Assembly (NCBI GenBank): GCA_031763025.1
Contig: JASSKH010000009.1
Coordinates: 5,772,512-5,836,511, forward strand
Source: Macrocystis pyrifera
Lineage: Eukaryota > Sar > Phaeophyceae > Laminariales > Laminariaceae
DNA length: 64,000 bases
Reading direction: 5' to 3'
A model generated the notes under the pieces. The model worked only from the letters and a program-made list of their open reading frames with translations, was not told where the DNA came from and searched no databases. Positions 59,468 through 64,000 of this stretch are shown one piece after another. Each line of letters starts with the position of its first letter. The first letter of the stretch is position 1. The position numbers were made by a program, and so were the translations under genes.

Positions 59468-61855
59468 GTGAGCGGAGAAAATAGAAAAAAACTACGTCGG
59501 CCTCGAAAGCGGTGATGCAGCATGGCTTGGACGTCAGGCCACCGCCCTCGTCCCTTTGAGGTTCCCGTTCGCCGTTTCTTCTTGGGTGTGACAGCCAGCT
59601 TACTGCTGAATGTGCTCCAACCATTTTTTTTTTCGGCGAATGACTGCAACCAAGACGTGGATGTTGTCCGAGATGTAGCAAGATTGTTCAAAATCGTAAC
59701 TTTCCGCATGTTCAACTACAACAGCAGTACAATCTCAGCATCGAGTACTCGTAACTCGTGCGAGTTCAGTGTGGACGACTGCTGTAGTACGACCAGGTAT
59801 ATGTATGTACTGATGAGATTGTAGGCCGTCATCCTCATGTCTCTACGGAAGAAATCCAACCGCAGCAGCAGCTGAAGGGCACTTCGAGGTTGTGGTTGGC
59901 GTGTTAATGTACATCGCGACGTTGCAGTCAGTGTGTCGATCCACGACTCGACCGGCAAATTGCTCGTGATTATCACATATCAGATATCCTACATACCGGG
60001 CTGGAGATAACTTGGGCGCGAGACGATGGAGTCACCATCGAAGGTTGGGATGGGATGAGACGAACCATGGAGAGACCTGAGCTCGATGCGGCCACACTGG
60101 GGGAAGGCAAAGAAGGGGGGTCGGCACTCCGTTCTGGTGACGTGCGTTTAGAGACAGTGAGTGTCGTGTGTATCGATAGGTCGACTGCAACTTTTCACAC
60201 CTCGGACAGATCGTGATCTATGTACAGCAGTAGATCATCTATCTACCGTTAGTAGTTCCTCATCTTCCGTCGTGATAGGTTTTGCAGGATCTGTATTGCA
60301 CAGACCCAGCCCAGGAAACATGTGCTGCTTCGTTCATATGTTATGGTTCGGGCCCAGCTACATGAGGTAGATATTACAGGATCGGTAATAGATCTGCCTT
60401 GAAAGAACTAGAGTATATCATCAACTGGGAATCGATGATCTGTCCGAGGCGCGCAAGGTTTGGTTTATGGTGGAGTCAAGACCCACTGATCCGCGCCTGC
60501 ACGTAACGTTGCAAAACGTTTTGTCAAATTAAGATAAACTCCTTCAATATCGCTCACGCTATGATCACAGTACGCTGCAGAAACCGACGAAGCGAAGTGC
60601 ATGGTTCAACAGGACGGCGGGGACGACGGGGTCAGCGAGGACGACGGGGTCAGCGAGGACAGCGGGGTCAGAGGTTAGTCGTGATACACAATCTGTGATC
60701 CGGGAAGAGATTTGACCATCGAAGGACTGCGCGCAACGTCGTAGGTTGCAAAGTCTGAATCTCACGGGGGCATGCTAACCGTAACCTCTACGATTGACAA
60801 ACGTACGTCGAAATGCCTCTATATTCTCAATGGCGGAGATGCAACCCCTTCGTTACTTCTTGATGTTTTTCCATGCAGATACTTACTATCGACGACGATG
60901 AATAAATAGAAGAGGGAGAAGAGTACGTGCAGCCCCTGCCGAACTGCAGGGCGCCCCTTGGGATGGTTGGGAACCGGAGACGGGGACGGAAGCGTCGGAA
61001 GACAGTCCGGATGATCGAGAGGGGAAGGCGCACACGAAGGTACCGTAGTACGCTAGTGGACGCCTCAGGGGGCGTGATTTTCTTTCGAGCTTGTGATATT
61101 CCGAGCCTGAAAAGGCGACCCGGGGCGTTTACCATGCGGTCGGGGCGTAGTTTGGAAGCAATACGCGTAGTGGTATGCTGCATTATGCCAGCGGGTGCGG
61201 TATAGTGGCAGCACATCCAGCGGACGAAACACAGCTACAAAAAGAAAGTAAGGCCGCCACCCATATCCCCGAAGCCACTCACCCCTCTACGAACCCAGTC
61301 ACCCAGTCACCCACCCACCAACTCATCGCACAATCCACCCATCAACTTATCAACCCACCCGCCATGTCCTACAGCAGTACAGCAGTAGGTGCAGCAGTAG
61401 ATGAGTGCCCAGTTCGTACGTAGCAGCACCATGGTCCAGTGGTGGAAGCACAAGCGGAGTAAACAAAACAGTAAAAACACGGCAACTACCCACAACCACG
61501 AATCCACTCGCCCACATACTTACCTACCCACACGCCCACACACGCACCAACTCACCCACCATGTACTACATCATTAGGTACAGCGTTAGACATGTTGGTT
61601 CATATCGCGCTTGTTCCTGTATTGTACTGTGAGTTCCGTTTATTTTTCCATACTCCGCCATGCTGGGGAGAGCGGCCCGCCCCCGGGAGGGTGCCTTTTC
61701 ACGCACCCCGTTCGCCAACTCCTTCAGCGGGGACTGCCAAGTGGAGTGGACGCAGCACGGTCGCGGTGCCGCGAGCGGCCAGGAGACGCACGATAGAGCC
61801 GCTGCACCGCGTTCAAGACTGAAGCCGGCGTAGCTGTGACGATCGGAAACGATGT

Positions 61856-61869
61856 CACTACTACTACTG

Positions 61870-61906
<37 letters not shown>
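61856..61906 (+). repeat. CTA microsatellite, copy 3
   Basis: Counterpart with two more units. Confidence 0.95.
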
Positions 61907-62465
61907 CGAGCAGTAGTGATGACCACTCAAACTCATATGTTGCCATTATTTTGGTGATGCGTGAAACACATATAGACATTGACATGTATCAGGACACGTC
62001 AACATTTGTATACATCCCACCTTGTTTGCATCGGAAACAGCTCCATTCCCCTTCCTGCCACGACATCCCAACCTGACCCCAGGGCGTTTACCCCAATAAT
62101 TTGAAAGGGCGAGGGGGGGTGGGAGGCGTCTGCTGTGTCACCGGGGCTTTTCAAGAAGAGTAAGTTTTTTATCTCTATATTGGTGTCGTTTTCCCTGAAA
62201 AGGCGCCCCATTGGTTTGCTCCTGGCGTGGTGTTTACTATCATTATTACGGTAGACGACGTGATTACGTCTTTTTTGTGAATACTTGGACTATGGCTTGT
62301 GACGGCTGCACAGAAATATGCTTGCTTACTGACGCTTTGCGCTCCGGTTAACATAGCTTTGCACAGCCACGACAACTTGTTCACAGAAAGTCGGCGTGAT
62401 CAACTGTGTTGTTGCTGTCGTCTTTTTTTTTCTGTGCCAGGTATATATATATATATATATATATA

Positions 62466-62870
62466 TTGTCCCATTGTGAGACAGAGCCATGCCCAAATGG
62501 AGGAAGGAATATCGACAGGCTCCCTACGGAAAGGGAGGTCATTACACGAGTGACCGAAGAAGTTAAGGCAAACTGTCAAGGGCGCAAGAGATTTCTGGTG
62601 CCCTTAGCTACGAACCTCGGCCTGGCCATGGTACAGAGGTTCGTCATTTCAAAGTTTGACTGTTGCTCACATTCGGGAGTATATTTTGAAGTGTGGCGTC
62701 AAACCGCCACCTCTATTAAGAAGTCTGGTCTGCAATCGCTGATGCGCCAGATGGCACCGGGTATTGGCCGGGATACCGATTCGGAGGCTGAGGAAGGCAC
62801 AACCAATGCCGCGGGGGTGGAAATTACGGCCGGCACTAGCGAAGCCGATGTCGACGAGAAAACGGACTAG
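62466..62870 (+). CDS. Uncharacterised C-terminal coding segment (copy 3)
   Basis: The same 134-residue frame, apparently unchanged although copy 3 has substitutions in flanking DNA. That is weak but real support for selection on this segment. Confidence 0.47.
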   Translation: MSHCETEPCPNGGRNIDRLPTEREVITRVTEEVKANCQGRKRFLVPLATNLGLAMVQRFVISKFDCCSHSGVYFEVWRQTATSIKKSGLQSLMRQMAPGIGRDTDSEAEEGTTNAAGVEITAGTSEADVDEKTD

Positions 62871-64000
62871 CTGTCTTCGATCTGGTTAATAATTGTCGTC
62901 GTGTACAGCAGTAGGTGGTGATGGGCACGAATATTTTTTGTCGACACCCAAAACTATCGCATAACGCAGAGGTAGTTGTGATGGTCGTTGCAGTCGTGTT
63001 TTCAACCCCCCTCATTATGTTGCTGTTGCCTTGCTTGGTAAGTTTTCGGCTGCCCCTCCCCCTGCGCCGAACCCTCGCAGTAATATGTGACGCTTGTTAT
63101 TTGAGGGGCATTCTTACTGTTTTTTTTATTCCAAGGCTAAATTGTGGTGCAGAAATTTCATTTCGTCGTGCATAATAGATAGCGGGCCTTGCCTCGAAAT
63201 CGGATCGAACGCCGTGGTCGCCAATACATTAGCCGGAGGAGGATCAAGGGAAGAGTGTCGAGATTTGGCGGGGCACTGATAAAGATACGACATTCAACTG
63301 GCCTCTCCTTCAATTCCACTGCCCCTCTCCACTGCCCCTCTCCCCCCCCTCACCCCCTCGTAAGCTTTTGTATGTCCATCTGGTACGCACGAGGTAGAGT
63401 GGATTGATGTTATTATATAGTGATTGATATATGTTATTTTGTTGCTCCGTTCGTTTCCGTTTGTATTTACTGTACGAGTCGATATCACATTGTATGAGAT
63501 GACCGACCTGGCATTCTGTGACATGGCTCGACTTCCGTACAATTGCCGAGAGACTGCCGTGCGAAAATTGTTGCGCTTAGTGAGGACTCATTGTGGTGCA
63601 GAAATCGTAATTTACGAAAGTACGTGCTCCTTAATTTGATACTATTAATACAAGACTTGCAAGCCAGAACACATCGACCGAGCCAAGCAGTGTACCTGTA
63701 TCATTGCAAGCAATGACGCAACATCAACCGAGCATTCATGATAATACGTAGTGATCATTCTTTTATGTAAGCCACTCCCTACCCCCCCCCCCCCCCACCT
63801 CCCCTCCAACGCCAACCCAGTACCCCCCCCCCCCCCCCACACACAGTAAATCTCAACACAACTACAAGACATTGAAAGCCGGGATTGCGTCAACCGAGTC
63901 AATCAGTCCATGTAGAACACTTGCTTAAATTGTTTTCGCTTGCATCATATTCGAAACAATGCAAAACCGCGTGCGTGCAAGCTAATAAAATAGATGAATC

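Larger units (their letters stand above)
59226..64000. repeat. Large repeat block, partial copy 3
   Basis: The sequence from 59,226 follows copy 2 from 51,608 and copy 1 from 5,752 and continues to the window end. Unlike copies 1 and 2 it shows substitutions, for example near 59,939, 61,001, 61,248, 61,328 and 62,232, a longer CTA tract and a longer TA tract. It is therefore an older or allelic copy, not the same molecule re-assembled. Its start coincides with the right arm of a perfect palindrome. Confidence 0.93.

Overview
This is nuclear DNA of a eukaryote, probably a unicellular or algal lineage. Evidence: GT-AG introns with matching phases, a Pol III tRNA gene with a T-run terminator, a tRNA-derived SINE family, TA-flanked MITEs and relics of Ty3/gypsy, non-LTR and tyrosine-recombinase elements. 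Long introns, many poly-G/poly-C tracts and an FBXO9-type F-box gene would fit a stramenopile such as a brown alga, but nothing here proves that. There are no operons or other prokaryotic features.

Layout. Positions 1-12,079 are a near-identical copy of 45,848-57,942. The first copy ends exactly at a 100-base N gap (12,080-12,179), so it may be a redundant contig rather than a real duplication. A third, partial and more diverged copy starts at 59,226, immediately behind a 29-bp perfect palindrome, and runs off the window end. The block contains mostly short coding-like exons I cannot assign to families, plus simple repeats. Between gap and block (12,180-45,847) lie two multi-exon genes, both on the minus strand.

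Gene 1 (35,527 down to at least 13,560) encodes a JmjC-type cupin followed by at least two fibronectin type III domains. Nine exons could be chained by splice-site phase. The JmjC fold looks preserved, but two expected metal ligands are replaced, suggesting a non-enzymatic member. Its introns are very long and carry a tRNA-Glu gene, a MITE cluster, retroelement relics and two arrays of a palindromic CATGGGATATCC word. Its 3' end is not seen and may fall in the gap.

Gene 2 (about 45,988 down to 39,592) is an F-box protein resembling FBXO9, with six phased exons and perhaps a Gln-rich first exon that straddles the edge of the large repeat. Three of the long exons in the two genes need a one-base change in a poly-G run to stay in frame, pointing to homopolymer length errors in the assembly.

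The rest is intergenic or intronic DNA rich in microsatellites, hairpins and two over-used short words (TACAGCAGTA and TACCAGGTA). The two genes show no sign of acting in one pathway; they are simply neighbours.
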